This document shows, in pieces, positions 46,950 through 59,397 of a stretch of DNA of 64,000 nucleotides; position 1 is the stretch's first letter, and each line of letters begins with the position of its first letter. Position numbers and translations under genes: made by a program. This DNA is from Amylostereum areolatum (Eukaryota > Basidiomycota > Agaricomycetes > Russulales > Stereaceae), in contig SAXG01000032.1 of assembly GCA_012932865.1 (NCBI GenBank), positions 248,001-312,000 of the forward strand. Reading direction: 5' to 3'. Below the pieces are notes generated by a model. That model saw only the letters and a program-made list of their open reading frames with translations, did not search any database and was not told the origin of the DNA.

Positions 46950-47583
46950 CAGCATCATCTCATATTCCCATCTATTCCCCAGCATCAACGTTCGTTCCCG
47001 AAGCAAGGTTTTCCAGGATATGCTTCCAGTGAGAAGGAGGGGCCTTCCGGGCGTGCACGTTGGCGGCGCTTTGTACCAGGCTAAGGCCTTATTCATCTGT
47101 AATAAAAATCTTCTCCCTCGTCGAAATATTGCTTCTGCGAACAGCAGTCAAGCTACTCAATCGGCGCGCAGAACCAATCGCGATACCGGCGCCGATTACA
47201 GCGCTCGTTCGAACCCAGAAGTGCGTTTGGAGCCTTAGTGGAGTGAGGCCCGCCTCCAGGAGTACTCAGAAGGCGACATGTTTAGGTGTGTTCCCTCCCT
47301 TTCCCGTCGTACAATAATCTTATATCATCATCGATTTCGTAGCATTGACCAAGAAAACTTGACTGAACACCGTTCAACTTCGAGGTGTTCCGCTGACGAA
47401 TCGGAGTCGATCTGCAACAGCGTTCACTCTCCTTTCCAAGCTTCGACTTGTCCTCGAAGTTCACCCTTGCTGCACCTCTCGTTGGATTTCAAGTTATCTA
47501 CATATAACACCTTTGTGACTTGGATGAATTTCCCGTTCCATTTTCCCACTGGTGCTGCCGTCAACTCATCGCCCCCCCCCCCC
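46950..47583. other. intergenic stretch, no gene seen
   Basis: No supported gene; a run of eleven C occurs near 47573-47583. Confidence 0.4.
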
Positions 47584-49299
47584 CTATTCGTCTCGAGCGA
47601 CCGAAACAACCTCTTCCAGCCTCTGCATCCACGCCCTTGTGCACGGATAGCTGCTCATAATGTTGATCTTCTCCAGAGGAACCCCCGACGCCTGTTTTTC
47701 TAATACCGACACCAGGATCGAATCTTCGGCGCCTGACTCCTCCAGTCTGTGTCGGAAGGTGGACTCGAAGGCTAGCGCCTCAGGCTCAAGCCTGGCCCTG
47801 AACGTGACGACTTTGAGGTTGCGGAGGTGCGGTATTCCGTCCGAAGGATCGGTGGCGGTGAGCAGGACGCGGAGGAGGCAGGGGTCGATGCCGCCGGCCA
47901 GAACGAGGTGGTCGACTGGACGCGGGAAGCCCGCGCACGAAGGCCTCGGCGGAAGCTGTGTCCCATTCCTCCCCGCCGGATTGTACAGACAATATCAGTG
48001 TTTCGACGTTCGCAATCGGGAGCGTGCGCACAGGCGTCCTCGAGGAAGGTGCGAAAGACGGAAGCGTCGTGGGGTTCGTTAGAACGGAACATGGCCTGAA
48101 GGTTTGCGGGGGGGCTATTGTCCAATTCGAACCATGACGTTTCCGGGAGCGTCTCCCACGTCTGGATCGTTGCCAAGAATGGCACGCTCAGGCTAGCGTG
48201 AGTGTCCATGTAAAGCATGCGCACGCGTGGGGAGTGGCCATCGTGTCTTTCGGAGATGCGGCGGGAGAGGGCTTGCAGAGACATTCGAGCGTCACGCAGG
48301 AGAGAGATGCTGTTATCGTCGGGGAGGAAGAATACAAGGATAACAAAGGTGGTGTGTGGGAAAGATGTCCGTTTGAGGACGTCTGCACACCCTGCGGGGA
48401 GTCCTCCGACGTTGAATTCGAGTAGATTGGGGAATGCAACGTGATCGTCCGAAGACTCGGAGTCGGACTTGTTGGGATTGGGAAGACAGCCCAGCAGGCT
48501 CAGTTTGTGTAGATTCGGCATGCCTGCCAAACACTTGTAAAACTCCGAGGAGAGGGGGTGGACGAAGCGCATGGGTGGATGGGAGTCGGCCAGGAAACCC
48601 TCGTGGATGGTGAGACAGAGTTCCTCAATGCTGGGAAAGACGAACGAGGGCCAGTGCGGGAGACAAGAATGCAGCTCGACTTTGCGGAGCTGAGGAGCGA
48701 AGTTTGAAAAGAGACCCGAAGGTAGACGCACGAGGCCGAACTTCCTGTATAGGTGGCAGGAGAATCGACGGAGCACGCGGGCAGGTTTTCGCATGGAATA
48801 TAAGAGGGAGACGAATTCGTCGATACTGTCGTGGATGTCAATCTCACGGATGGAGTCAATGCGCTCGTCGAGAATGGTGAAGCAATCGTCTCGGTTGGCG
48901 TCGAATGTATTGGGAGGGAGTCGGTACGTGAGCAGCGTGTCCTTCGCGCGTGCCAGCATTTCGGCCGCCCACTCCTCTCCCATACCCAATTCGATATTCT
49001 TCCACAAGGAGGCGTCCGCCAGCGCGACCTCGCGCCATAGATGGCAGACGTGGGTCACCTGGATCCATCTGAGGTTGCCCGGGTGAGGTTGCACTTGTGA
49101 ACGGTCCCGACGAATCGAGTACAGTGACGTCCTTGCTACTGCGTACCAAGGGAAGCTCATCGACATCGAACGCTAAAAAGTGGAAAATGGCGGAGAGGAT
49201 CTCGGGGAAAAGTGAATAGATTGGCTTGAGTGCGTTGTGGCGACGGCGAGTGGCCCACCCCGGAGGATCCATGTGCATCGCGGACAGCTGGTTGGTCAA
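47584..49299 (-). pseudogene. F-box protein gene with three +1 frame changes
   Basis: Minus-strand relative of the intact gene at 60067-61809. The F-box region is IYSLFPEILSAIFHFLAFD, then VTHVCHLWREVALADASLW, EEWAAEMLARAKDTLLTY, a leucine-rich middle (CLAGMPNLHKLSLLGCLP), and a tail VDHLVLAGGIDPCLLRVLL ... GVPLEKINIM. The frame advances by one between DELPL and RWIQVTHVC (CCC near 49149-49152 or 49081-49083), at CCC 48018-48020 (before IANVETLILSVQ) and at CCC 47934-47936 (before RPVDHLVL). No premature stop lies within each segment. Broken as written, or a sequence-quality problem. F-box proteins recruit substrates to SCF ubiquitin ligases. Confidence 0.65.
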
Positions 49300-49469
49300 G
49301 GCAGGTTCTTCGGCGTCGTTGGACTCTTCATCGCGATATCCCTCTCCAAACCCATCCGCGGAAAAATCCTCGTGGCCATGCAGTTTCCTAAACGGATATC
49401 GGTTAGAGGTAGGTCAAGCCTGCCGACAGACGGGTATGATCATTAGTACCCTTCCATCATGGTGGCACC

Positions 49470-49796
49470 CTAGTGCGTTGAAGCTGAAGCTGGAGTAGAA
49501 TGATCGGATGAAAATCGCAGCTGAGGCCCTGGTGGTGACTTGGGTCCCTTTTTGTGATGAATCTCGACCTCAGGTCCGGCCTGGATTTGAACCTCCTCGC
49601 TCATCTTCTCACCATCATGTCCACCGCTGAAAAGAAGCCTCTTGAGCGCTGAAATGCCTCCGACCTCGTCATTGATCAACACCTTCGCCAAATTCGGAAT
49701 ATCCAGTTTAACCACATCGACATTGTCGATGGTACAAGTGCTGACCTCCACACTCATGCAAAAGCAGAGCACATGCTCTACAACCTCAAGCCACAT
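49470..49796 (-). CDS. short hypothetical ORF
   Basis: A 108-codon open frame with a moderately protein-like composition (VDVVKLDIPNLAKVLINDEV). No motif, no intron evidence and no relatives in the window. Weak support. Confidence 0.2.
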   Translation of the reverse strand: MWLEVVEHVLCFCMSVEVSTCTIDNVDVVKLDIPNLAKVLINDEVGGISALKRLLFSGGHDGEKMSEEVQIQAGPEVEIHHKKGPKSPPGPQLRFSSDHSTPASASTH

Positions 49797-50675
49797 GTGT
49801 TTGCACCGGACACCTCGGGCATGATGCGACTAATATCCCGAGCGTGCAGCGGCAACTTGCAAGATGGACGGCACTTATGTCGCGAAAAGCGGGTGAGATC
49901 TTAGCTACCACTGTAACTTTGTGTGTGCCAGGTGGTTGCATGGAAAAATAGATTGTTTATGTTCATTAGCACTTGCTCCTACTAATCTCTACCCTTCTAC
50001 TGAGCTGAATAGCCTGTCGTATGCACTAAACAGCATGCAGAACGGGTCGGAAACCCTTGTGACAAATGTGTGACAGCACGTGACGACACCGTTATGTGAC
50101 CAGGTGACCGTGACAACCCTTGACCGAAAGTGCATCTTTTGGGCCGAAAAAAGTGCATTTTTCAGGCAAGATCTGAGGGATCGGTCGGACATACATCTAG
50201 TGGAGCTTCATGGGGCCTACAAGGCCTCTCGAAGGGGAGCTGCTTACACGAGGATCCTGAACTTGAGAACGTTTGATGCAAGTGTCTCGTCTGCCTCTGG
50301 GAGACTGGAGCTGCTCAGACAAGTACATATCGAATCTTCCCTGGAGATTTCCCACGAACGCCGCGGGGAAAGCCACGGCACCCCTGTTGCTGGCAGTTTT
50401 CGCTGGCACAACGTACCCATGTTCTTGCTTGAAAGGAGACACCGTCCGCGCTGACATCCACGACCACCAAGTAAAAAATACATATATACACCGCTCGTAG
50501 GCTATGAGTGATACAAAATCTACACGTCGGACGTCTGCGTCGAACACTATGGTACACGAACGAAACCAAAACCGAAAGAGCGAAAGCATGACCGATAGCA
50601 ATGTCCTATGTACAGTACCCGAACACGACAGACCATATATACACACAGAGAGACACGCGAACGGCGACTGGGGGG
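49797..50675. other. intergenic stretch, no gene seen
   Basis: Short open frames on both strands only; nothing recognised. Confidence 0.4.
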
Positions 50676-52379
50676 TTATCCCGCCGCCGCGGGTTGTCCG
50701 ACAGGAATCGTGCCCCGACCGAATGCCGGACGCCCGTCCTCCGTGCGTAAAAACGGACAGGCGTGCGGATGGGGGTCAACGGGGACCTTACTCCCGTGAA
50801 GGTCCGCGGGGGGGTCCGGCTTCGGGACGCCCTGAAAGATCGCTGCATCCGCCTTGGGAGTCGGCGCGGGCGCGACGCGCAGAGCCTCCATCTCCGGGAA
50901 AAGAGCCTGGAGGGTCGTCTCCTCGCGGACGTCGGCGTACACAAAGCTGTCGCCCATCCACTTGGTAGCTAACAGAAGAAAGCGTCAGAAAAAAACGAGT
51001 TCGAATGGAGGAAAGGCGTGAAGACCGACCGTGGATGGACGCCGCTCCGATGTCGACGGTTGTACTCTGTTCCGGGACCAGATCGCCATCTGCGTCCTCC
51101 TCTTCCTCGTCGGGGAGGTGCATCCGCAGAGCCTCCGTGAGCCGCTCGATGGTCGACTTGGCGGTATCCACATGGAACGTGTGCATGTGCCACGCCAAGA
51201 CCGCAAGGGCGCGAGCGGGAAGGGTGTAGTCGGGGTGGGAGGAGGAGGGGAGGGGAGGAGGGCTGTCGCCGAAGTCGGCGTCGTCTCCTTCTTCCGCGGT
51301 GGAGTAGCCGTACTCGTCCTCGTCGTCTGAGGACTCCTCGTCTACGTCGGCGTCGGCGGCGGCGTCCGCGGAATGCCGGAAAAAGAGGCCAAACGCCACG
51401 CCTTCCCCGTCGCTCTCGCCCTCGTCGTCGCTGTCCTCCTCGCCACCGTCGCTAGAATCGTCGTCGTCGTCTTCTTCTTCTTCTTCTTCATCGTCTTCGT
51501 CACTGTCATCACCAAAGTTGCAAGGCTTGCCCCAATACTGGCACCACACCTGCTCCGCGAACATCTCCAGAGCGGGGGCGCTGGTGCCAACCATGACGTC
51601 CATCTCCTCCAGCTCGCGGGCGATGTCGTAGACGTCGGCGGCGGGGAACTCCATGTTTTCGTCCGCGAACCGGACGAGGAGCTTGTCGACCGCGGTCTTC
51701 CACACGGGGATAGCTGCTACTGAGTCAGCGAGTGCGGGAAAGAGGGGAGGGGATAGACGCACTGCTAGCCTCGTACTTGGCGGACAACATGATGAACTCG
51801 TCTTCTTCGGGCGTGTAAGGGACCTCCTCGACTTCGATGGCGATGACGACGAGCACGCCGGTGACGACTTGGTCCGCGAACCTGGCAGGTCTTGCCGCCC
51901 TTCTTCGCTTTGGGCGGCCGTCTCTCGCCCGCGTCCATCCGTGTTGAATCTTCCATATCGAAAGTGCTGATTTTACCGCGAGGTGAATTATCTGATGAAC
52001 AGGGCACAGTGGCGTCAGCCGGACGGGTCGAGGGGGCAAGAGAAACGAGGGCACACGCACGTAAGGCATCTCGGCCTTGGTCTTCGCAATCGATGGACAC
52101 GCTGGTGAACGCGGGGGACGACGTGCACGAGCTCTGAGTGCCCTCTCCGATTTCGTCGTCAAAGAGCGAGTCTTGGTAGCCCGAGTTTGAGGAGCCGCAG
52201 GAGGACGCGGGGGACACTGGGGACGTCGCCGCGTTGAACAAGAGCACGCTGTCGTTGCAGAGGAGTCGTTGAATGTGCCCGTCGAGGTCGCGAGCACCAC
52301 CAAAGGCAGCCGCCATATCGTTCGTCATCGTCGGGGTCACGGGTGCGGGTGTTACCGGTGGGTTCTTTTTGTTGCACAA
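50676..52379 (-). CDS. acidic protein of unknown function, one frame break
   Basis: Minus-strand gene with exons 52061-52379, 51763-51991, 51030-51713 and 50676-50968, about 507 residues once one base is skipped. Starts considered are Met at 52379 and MTNDMAAAFGG at 52328. After a Ser-rich N-terminus comes ADQVVTGVLVVIAIEVEEVP, EDEFIMLSAKYEAS, then a conserved-looking block TAVDKLLVRFADENMEFPAA, followed by a long Asp/Glu run, a second folded block (LAVLAWHMHTFHVDTAKSTI) and ATKWMGDSFVYADVREET. Exon lengths total 3n+1; the extra base fits the CCC at 51912-51914 (coding strand), between RRPP and KRRRAARPARF. No family recognised. Confidence 0.6.
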
Positions 52380-54267
52380 AGATGTTTGCTAAAGCGTTTG
52401 AGAGCCTGAGCCTTTGGTTGATGGCGGGGGCGGCGGGGAATGTGGGGAGGAGAAAGGTAATGGTGTGGGGTGGAGAGGAGGTGTAAGGCGATGACAACTG
52501 CAGGATTCAAAGGGGCGGTCAACAGCAACGATTATGTAAGTCGGGTACGGGGCGCGGAAGGGCCGGAACCCAGCTTCCTATGCGTGACCGTGTTTTACCC
52601 GGCAAATCGTTGATTTGAAATTTTGTTTTCGCCCAGTTCCAGCCCATTTTGGAGTTTATCTGATCGGCCACCGCCGAGTCGGAGGCCATTGTGGCTGGCC
52701 ACAAAGTCGGACATGCCACCTTCTGGGTGGCATCGTGTGGCTGCAGGACGATGGCAGCCCTGTTGCGCACGGTTGCGTGGCAGGAAAGCCCGAGAAAAGG
52801 CGGTGCTTGAGCGGTGTTTCTCAGGAGTGCCGCTGAATCGGGCGCGCGCGGAGCAACCGCCGGTCTCCACCGGCCTGATCCGGGCCGCCGTCCATGAGTA
52901 AGTTTCATCGATGAAGTCATGCCCTTCCTCACCGAAGCCGTCGTCGTAGTCAATGAGCGCACCGATACAGATGGATGGATGGATTAGAGGCCTCCGAGTC
53001 CCTGCACAATATAATTGCTGCTGTTGGAGGGCGTCACAGGGGACAACCTACAGGCGGACGGCTTGGGCTCAGCGCTCATGCGCTCCATCTTGCAAGATCC
53101 GACCAAAAGAGAAATGCAGGGCTCAGTATACTTGCGACGATACAATATCTAGCCCAGATAGCACGCTATAATATGGCATCTCGCGATGGTATGCATCGAC
53201 TGGAAGGAGCGAGTAGTGAAACGATGGCGAAGTCATCCGGTTTCCAGACGGCACGCTTCGCAACTCCGGGAGACCGTATTTTCTGGCCTCGATAGCTAAT
53301 CAGCCGTTGACGGAGAAAGGGGCATATCTTTGAAGCACCGTATATGTATTCCATTCCAGGTGGAAGACATGGTGTTCTGCGAGAGTCAGCAGACAGCGCG
53401 AGCGTCTTCAAGTCGAGTTCCCCCAAACGTTTGGTGACTGGAAGAATGTACCACAAGTTTCACATAGACGCATGAAAGGTTCGGAGCGCGCAAATGGGTT
53501 TTCATGGGTTACAATCGAGCGGCGAACGGCGAGATTCTACGGTCTCCTGGGTGGTTACGAAGCTACGATTTGGGAACGAGAGCTGGTTCACTTACTGCAA
53601 TCAAAGGAAAGGGTATGGATCGTAGACCTCGCTTCAGTTCTGAGCACGAGGGGAGCAGAATATTTGAATCACAGACCTGTCTGGAAGCTACGAAAGGTAT
53701 ACTCGCACGAGGTCTTCGACTATCTTCGTGTCTTGGACGAAATGCAGTGTTCAATTCCCCTGGATCCGAACTTGTTATTGACAAAACTGCCAATGATAGA
53801 TACGAGTATGGAATCACTAAGTTTCGGTGCCGTTGCATGGAACATCGAACTATTGCATGAAATCCACCTGGTAGTGGAGATCCTCGCCGGGCGTGAAAAG
53901 TGTGCGGCTCATGTCGTCCTAATGTCCGAAGAGGAAGCTCGAGTCCTGAGTCCTGAAGCCTGATGTTTGTAGAATTGACGGTGGAGTAGGATCTGCTAGA
54001 CCTCACTACTTCAGTACCCACTGCAGCGACCCACCTTGTAGCTTGCAGAGTTGAACGGTGCCGGTGAACACTTGAACGAGCTGAGATCGTTGCGGCGATG
54101 TTAGCTGAAAGACATCACGTAATACGCGTCATCAGTTCGACGTTTCTCTGTCTTCAGTTCACCGTGGTTCGGTGAAGATCTCCTCCTCCTCTCACCTCAC
54201 TATCCCGCCTCCCCCCTATCTTGACCATTTTCCTGGATTTAAGACGTCCATATTATAGATAAATTGC
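52380..54267. other. intergenic stretch with one long unexplained ORF
   Basis: A plus-strand open frame of 163 codons at 53472-53963 (starts MKGSERANGFSWVTIERRTA) has balanced composition but no motif; the opposite strand is also open for much of it. It could be decayed F-box-type sequence. Otherwise nothing seen. Confidence 0.3.
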
Positions 54268-56249
54268 ATGGCAAACGATGGTGCAAGCACCAAATTTCGC
54301 TCTATCGGCTCCATGGTCGACGAAGCCCGAGCCCGACGCGACCGCCGCACGAAGCAGCCCTGGATCGCCCTCAAGCTCGCCGTTGGGCTCTGCAGCGCTA
54401 TCATGATCTACACGTGCTATGTTTACATTGGACGCCTATGTGTGCCCATGATTCGGAGGGACGGAGGCGCGCTTGGAGGAAGGGCCATGGGAGGTTCGTG
54501 TCATTGGTACTTGTTCGCGCGATATGCTGACGATTTGCAAGTGGTCTTCCTGGTCATTTTCGTTCTGTTCGCATTTATGATGATTTGGTCGTATATGAAG
54601 GTGCGTTTCCCGCGCTTTCAACCAGAGGAGCTTGCTGACGGAGCGATAGATTCTGTTTACGTCGCCCGGCCATGCCGTAAATGTTCGCCTTGCTGTTCTT
54701 CGCGTTCTCTCCGATGTCTGACTTGCTGCAGTATATTCCCAAAGTGTCTTCCTCGGATCCTTCATCAACGCAATATGTACCACCACCCATTCCCACCGCA
54801 CGTACCGAGTCAACGCGAGCCATCCGTGCCCCCTCCTCCCGCTCACGGAACCTCAGCGACGTCCGCCACGAGGACACCATCGGCATTCCTTACGCCGCGA
54901 CACGCAAGCCATCCATCACCTCCACCCACTCGTCTGCTGCGCGACTACCGCCACCGCCGCCGCCACCCCGGTCGAACGGAGAGCCAGCACAGCGGACGCG
55001 CAGGCCATCCTCCAGTTCGGCACAGAGCCCGTGCCGACCATCAATATCGACCTCTGCCTCTGTCGGGAGACCCATCATCGAGAAGCCAGCGAACGGCAGC
55101 GTGCGCTCACCCTGTTGAACGACGTCCTACGGCGTCGACGAATGGCTCGCTTTACAGCACGGGGTACGGCAATGGACCGCTGGGTCCTCTTACGCGGTAC
55201 CCGGCCCCTGTTCCCATCCTTCGGCCTGAGGACCGCTACTGTAAGCGCTGTTGTATCGTTAAGCCACCGCGCACGCATCACTGTCGACAGTGTGGGACTG
55301 TGGGTCTACTCGTTCTCGCTGGTTGAGCCTGGCTGACTCGGGTCCGCAGTGCGTCATGAAGTTCGACCATCACTGCCCTTGTGAGTGGCTTCAAAGATGA
55401 CGAGATCCTAACCGATGCTGAGGGCGGCATGTAGGGATCGGCCAGTGTGTAGGTGCCCGCAACCACAAGGTATGCTGCTTCCACCACCTTCGCGTGCCAG
55501 TCATAGACTTAGGTATTCCCCCAGTTTTTCCTCGTCTTCGTCGTGTGGTCTCTCCTGTTCTGTCTATGGACTGTTTCCACACTCATCGGCCTCAATGTCC
55601 GTCCCCCAACACCCAAATCGCGACGTTGACCCTCAGCATATCGTCATAATCGCGTTGTGCGCCCATCTTCCCTCGCCTTCCATGGCACTTCTGATTCTCA
55701 CGAACGCGACGCAGGTCTGGGCTTTTCGCGCTGTTCACGGCGACGATGTTTGTCACGCACGCAGGGCTGATCAGCATGAACATGACCACGGTGGAACATC
55801 TCGCCGCGCGGTCGATGAAGGAGCGCGAGAGCGAGGTGCTCGGGAAATTGCACCCGTGGTATGCATTTCAGTGCGTTGTTCTCCCACTTCCTCATCTTCC
55901 TCCATCGATCCAACCTCTGATTTTCCGAATCGTCCCTTCGTAGGGCAAAACGTCAAACCCGCCGAGAATGGGACGAAGAGTGGGGTCGGATCGGGTACGA
56001 GGGCAACGTCTGGTGGCTAGGGAACGTGCGCACGCACTGGGAGCAGGTGATGGGTCCCAACCCCTGGACATGGTTCTGTACGTGTTTTTCTTTTTTCTCC
56101 AGTGGTCTGACCTGCTGATCGCGCTCATCTTCGATATAGTGCCGATCGGCCGAAGTCCAGCGGATGGACTGACCTACGAGCGCAACCCCCGGTTCGACGA
56201 GGACGGCCACTGGCTTCCCCGCAAGACATGGCCGCCCGAGCTGCAGTGA
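54268..56249 (+). CDS. DHHC-type protein S-palmitoyltransferase, two frame breaks
   Basis: Membrane zDHHC enzyme that S-acylates proteins. Exons: 54268-54493, 54542-54600, 54650-54676, 54732-55299, 55350-55380, 55435-55469, 55525-55656, 55715-55858, 55944-56077, 56140-56249. Two N-terminal helices precede FTSPGHA; a long Ser/Pro/Arg-rich linker follows, then the Cys-rich domain [40 protein letters not shown] (DHHC intact), two more helices and a conserved C-terminus ending NPRFDEDGHWLPRKTW. Total coding length is 3n+2: one base must be skipped at CCC 55110-55112 (SVRSP to VERRPT) and one at CCCCC 55603-55607 (LNVRP to QHPNRD), giving 487 residues. Everything else is canonical, so the breaks look recent, erroneous or tolerated. 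Confidence 0.85.
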
Positions 56250-56631
56250 CCCTGTACACTGGTTTATGACCCACGAACTCTTCTCATTTCCCTTTTTTCT
56301 GCTGTATCTGCACGCCCGCATATGTACCATCTACTACCATTGGAAGCGGTAATCTACAGGGGCGCCCCTCCTTTTTCTCTACACCCCATTACATCCTCTC
56401 TTGGCGTCTGCCGAATCGATGTGGAATGGTTTTGACGTCCTCCTGTGACTCGGAGTAAGCGCCGCTCATGCTCCGCTCGGCGCTAAACCTGCCATAAAAC
56501 CGAGAGCGCTTCAGCGGACCTTCTCTGAATCCCGACGCCCACCATCCCGACACCGATTCCCAACACCACAAACCTCTACTCATCTCCCACAAAAGACCGT
56601 ATTTTTTCTTCTTTCAAACGTTCAAGTCACC

Positions 56632-58633
56632 ATGGCCCCAGTAGCGTTCGCATCGTCGGGAACCCCTGTCAATGGCGCAGCGAACAGAAAGCCCGTGAAG
56701 CTCTCGAGCGCTGATCACATTAACCTCGAGCACGAATACGGCGCCCACAAGTGAGTCTTCGTGATATACAACATCCGTCTACGTAGCGAATATCGCGCAT
56801 GGGACGGTCCCGGGCAATGGTCCCGCCCCTCCCCCCTTTTCTTTTTCTTTTTTCCTTCCTCTTTTCGCCATATTCCGTATGCCGGAGCTGACGCTCGGAT
56901 CTAGCTACCACCCGCTCCCGGTCGTGCTCGAGCGTGGCCTCGGTGCAAAGTGAGTTGCTGCTTGTCGCCTTCCGTCCGTGAATCGTGGGCTGACCGGGGC
57001 TGGAGTGCAGGGTGTGGGACCCGGAGGGGAAGGAGTACATCGACATGCTCTCGGCCTACTCGTGCGTTACCCGCTCTCTTCCACTTCTGACCTCGTACTC
57101 GAGTCTAATCTGGACCCAATCGCACGTAGGGCCGTCAACCAGGGTCATTGCCACCCCCGTCTCGTGAACGCGCTCACGACCCAAGCACAGAAGCTCACGC
57201 TCTCCTCCCGCGCGTTCTACAACGCCATCTTCGGCCGCTTCGCGGAGAAACTCACCAAGCTCTTCGGGTACGATATGGTCTTGCCCATGAACACCGGCGC
57301 AGAGGCCGTCGAGACCGCTATCAAGCTCGCGCGCAAGTGGGCGTACCAGAAGAAGGGCGTGAAGGAAGGCCGCGCGATCGTGCTCAGCGTTGAGGGCAAC
57401 TTCCACGGACGCACGCTCGGCGTCATCAGGTGCGCCTCCTTTCTTATTTTGTGGATAAACCAAATGCTGATGAGGTTGGAGTAGCATGAGCACGGATCCC
57501 GAGAGCCGAAGGGGCTTTGGGCCGTACTTGGAGGGCGTTGGGCCTACGTTCCGGGACGGCGACGAAGTCAAGACGATCCGCTACGGTGTCATCGAAGACC
57601 TGCGTCGCGTTCTTGAGCTCTATGGCGAAGATGTCGCCGCGTTCCTTGTTGAGCCCATCCAAGGCGAAGCCGGGTGCGTTTCCTCCATTGCTCTACCAAG
57701 GATTGTTCATTGATGTCGTCTCCATGCAGAATCGTCGTCCCGCCGGAAGGATACTTTGCAGAGGTCCGCGCGCTGTGCACAAAGCACAATGTGCTGCTCA
57801 TCTGTGACGAGATCCAGACAGTGAGCGGTCTCGTCTTTGAAAGTCCCATACCTCGTTACTGACGATTCGACCTCATAGGGCCTTTCGCGTACAGGCAAAC
57901 TCCTGTGCCATGAGCACGAGAACATCCGTGCGGACATCGTTCTCCTTGGCAAGGCGCTTTCTGGCGGCAGTGCGTCGCTTCCCCTCCACTTGCATCTGTC
58001 CTGGCTAATCCTCATCGCAGTGTACCCCGTTTCCGCCGTTCTCGCCGACCGCGACGTTATGCTGTGTATCAACCCGGGTGAGCACGGCAGCACCTACGGT
58101 GGCAACCCGCTCGGGTGCGCTGTGGCCATGACCGCGCTCGATGTGTTGCTCGAGGAGCGTCTCGCGGAGCGTGCGGCGGACCTTGGCGAGAAGTTCCGCG
58201 CAGGTGTGCGTGCGATTGGTTCGCCGCTCGTGAAGGAGGTGCGCGGGCGCGGTCTGCTGAACGCGGTGGTCATCGACGAGAGCAAGAGCGTGAAGGGCCG
58301 TACGGCGTGGCAGTTTTGTCTTCTACTCAAGAGCCGCGGCGTGCTCGCGAAGCCGACGCATGTGAACATGTGCGTTTCACTGGCTATCTTTTTGTCTCCC
58401 TTATGGTGTAGCTAACGGATTGCGTTAGCATTCGCTTCGCGCCGCCTTTGGTCATCGAGGAGGCGGACTTGATGAGGGCCGTCGACATCATCGCCGAGGC
58501 GCTTGTAGACCTCGACCAGGTAATGTCACCCTCCTCCTTATCCGGCCTCTTCTGACGTCTTCATTGGTAGCTCGATGTCATCCCGGGAGAGGTGGAGAGC
58601 GAGCAGGGATTCAAGGACGAGATCAGCAACTGA
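56632..58633 (+). CDS. CAR2: ornithine aminotransferase
   Basis: PLP-dependent class III aminotransferase converting ornithine and 2-oxoglutarate to glutamate semialdehyde and glutamate in arginine catabolism. Ten exons (56632-56750, 56905-56949, 57011-57061, 57130-57429, 57485-57673, 57730-57820, 57879-57969, 58021-58369, 58429-58519, 58571-58633) give 462 residues with no frame problem. Diagnostic blocks are [36 protein letters not shown], the aspartate in [16 protein letters not shown], the PLP lysine in [16 protein letters not shown] and [18 protein letters not shown]. Normal full length for the family. A firm housekeeping call. It lies 380 bases downstream of the palmitoyltransferase. 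Confidence 0.95.
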
Positions 58634-59000
58634 GGTTTTCACTGGCAAGGAGGTTTCAAGCATTCATGGACAAGCAGCCGTGTACGATATTTGGTCCGCA
58701 TCATCCATTGGCATCAGTACTGTAGTAGCATCAAGTTGTAGCCTACCGTATTTATCGTCGACCACGGCGCATATTTTGAATAATTTGCATATATTTTTTA
58801 CATTTTTCGGAGAACAGAACAGACTCAACGCCGCCGCGACCAATGCGCGACATGGGCAAGTTGTTTCACGCGTCCACCTCCGGCTTCGTCGCTCATTGAT
58901 CATTCACCACTTTTCATCTTCGCCGTGGCCTGGAGAACCCAAAGCTTTTCTTTGACTTTGACTATAACATTCACCAACGACGGCAGAAATACGACCAGCG

Positions 59001-59397
59001 ATGAGCAACCCACTACCTCAGCCGTACCATTACATCCGCCTTTCGCTCTCTCCGCCCAACCCCGATCCTCTCTCTCTCCGGCGCGGCGTCCAGGAAGCAT
59101 TGACACAGACCTTCGGCATTATCGCCGCGAACACCTACATGGACGTGCTCTGGATCGACGAGCAGGGCGCGGAGACAGTTCTCCGCACGAGCCAGCGGTG
59201 CGTCCGACGTTTCTTCGTGTTTGGCCCTTCTCGCGTTTGATGTTCTGAGCTGACGAGTTCACTTTTTTGCTGATAGGGACGCTCAGAAGGTCATGGCGGC
59301 GGTGGCGGCGTCGACAGGACGCGTACGGATGGCGGTGGTGAGGGACTCTCCGTTTTTGCCGTCGATCACGGTGGGGGAAAGTGTCTTCGGGTCTTGA
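59001..59397 (+). CDS. RNase P/MRP subunit, Rpp14/Pop8-like
   Basis: Small protein of 105 residues from exons 59001-59197 and 59277-59397. It reads HYIRLSLSPPNPDPLSLRRG, then EALTQTFGIIAANTYMDVLW, ETVLRTSQRDAQKVMAAVAA and VRDSPFLPSI. This pattern (short beta strand, helix with TFG, strand ending in vLRTxxxD, helix, and a final vr.SP.L strand) fits the Rpp14/Pop5/Pop8 fold of RNase P and MRP protein subunits that process pre-tRNA and pre-rRNA. Family assigned by pattern; Pop8/Rpp14 seems closer than Pop5. Confidence 0.65.

Noticed and set aside
51373..51723. Plus-strand ORF with Val/Phe runs that looks like a membrane helix
   Set aside because: It is the complement of the Asp/Glu run of the acidic protein; the hydrophobic stretch is an artefact of GAC/GAA repeats.
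53472..53963. 163-codon plus-strand ORF as a real gene
   Set aside because: No motif, no relatives and the opposite strand is also open; kept only as a note in the gap entry.
55100..55160. A 60-nt intron (GTGCGC...TTACAG) instead of a frame break in the DHHC gene
   Set aside because: Ends look canonical but the phases do not match: the downstream DHHC frame is off by one.
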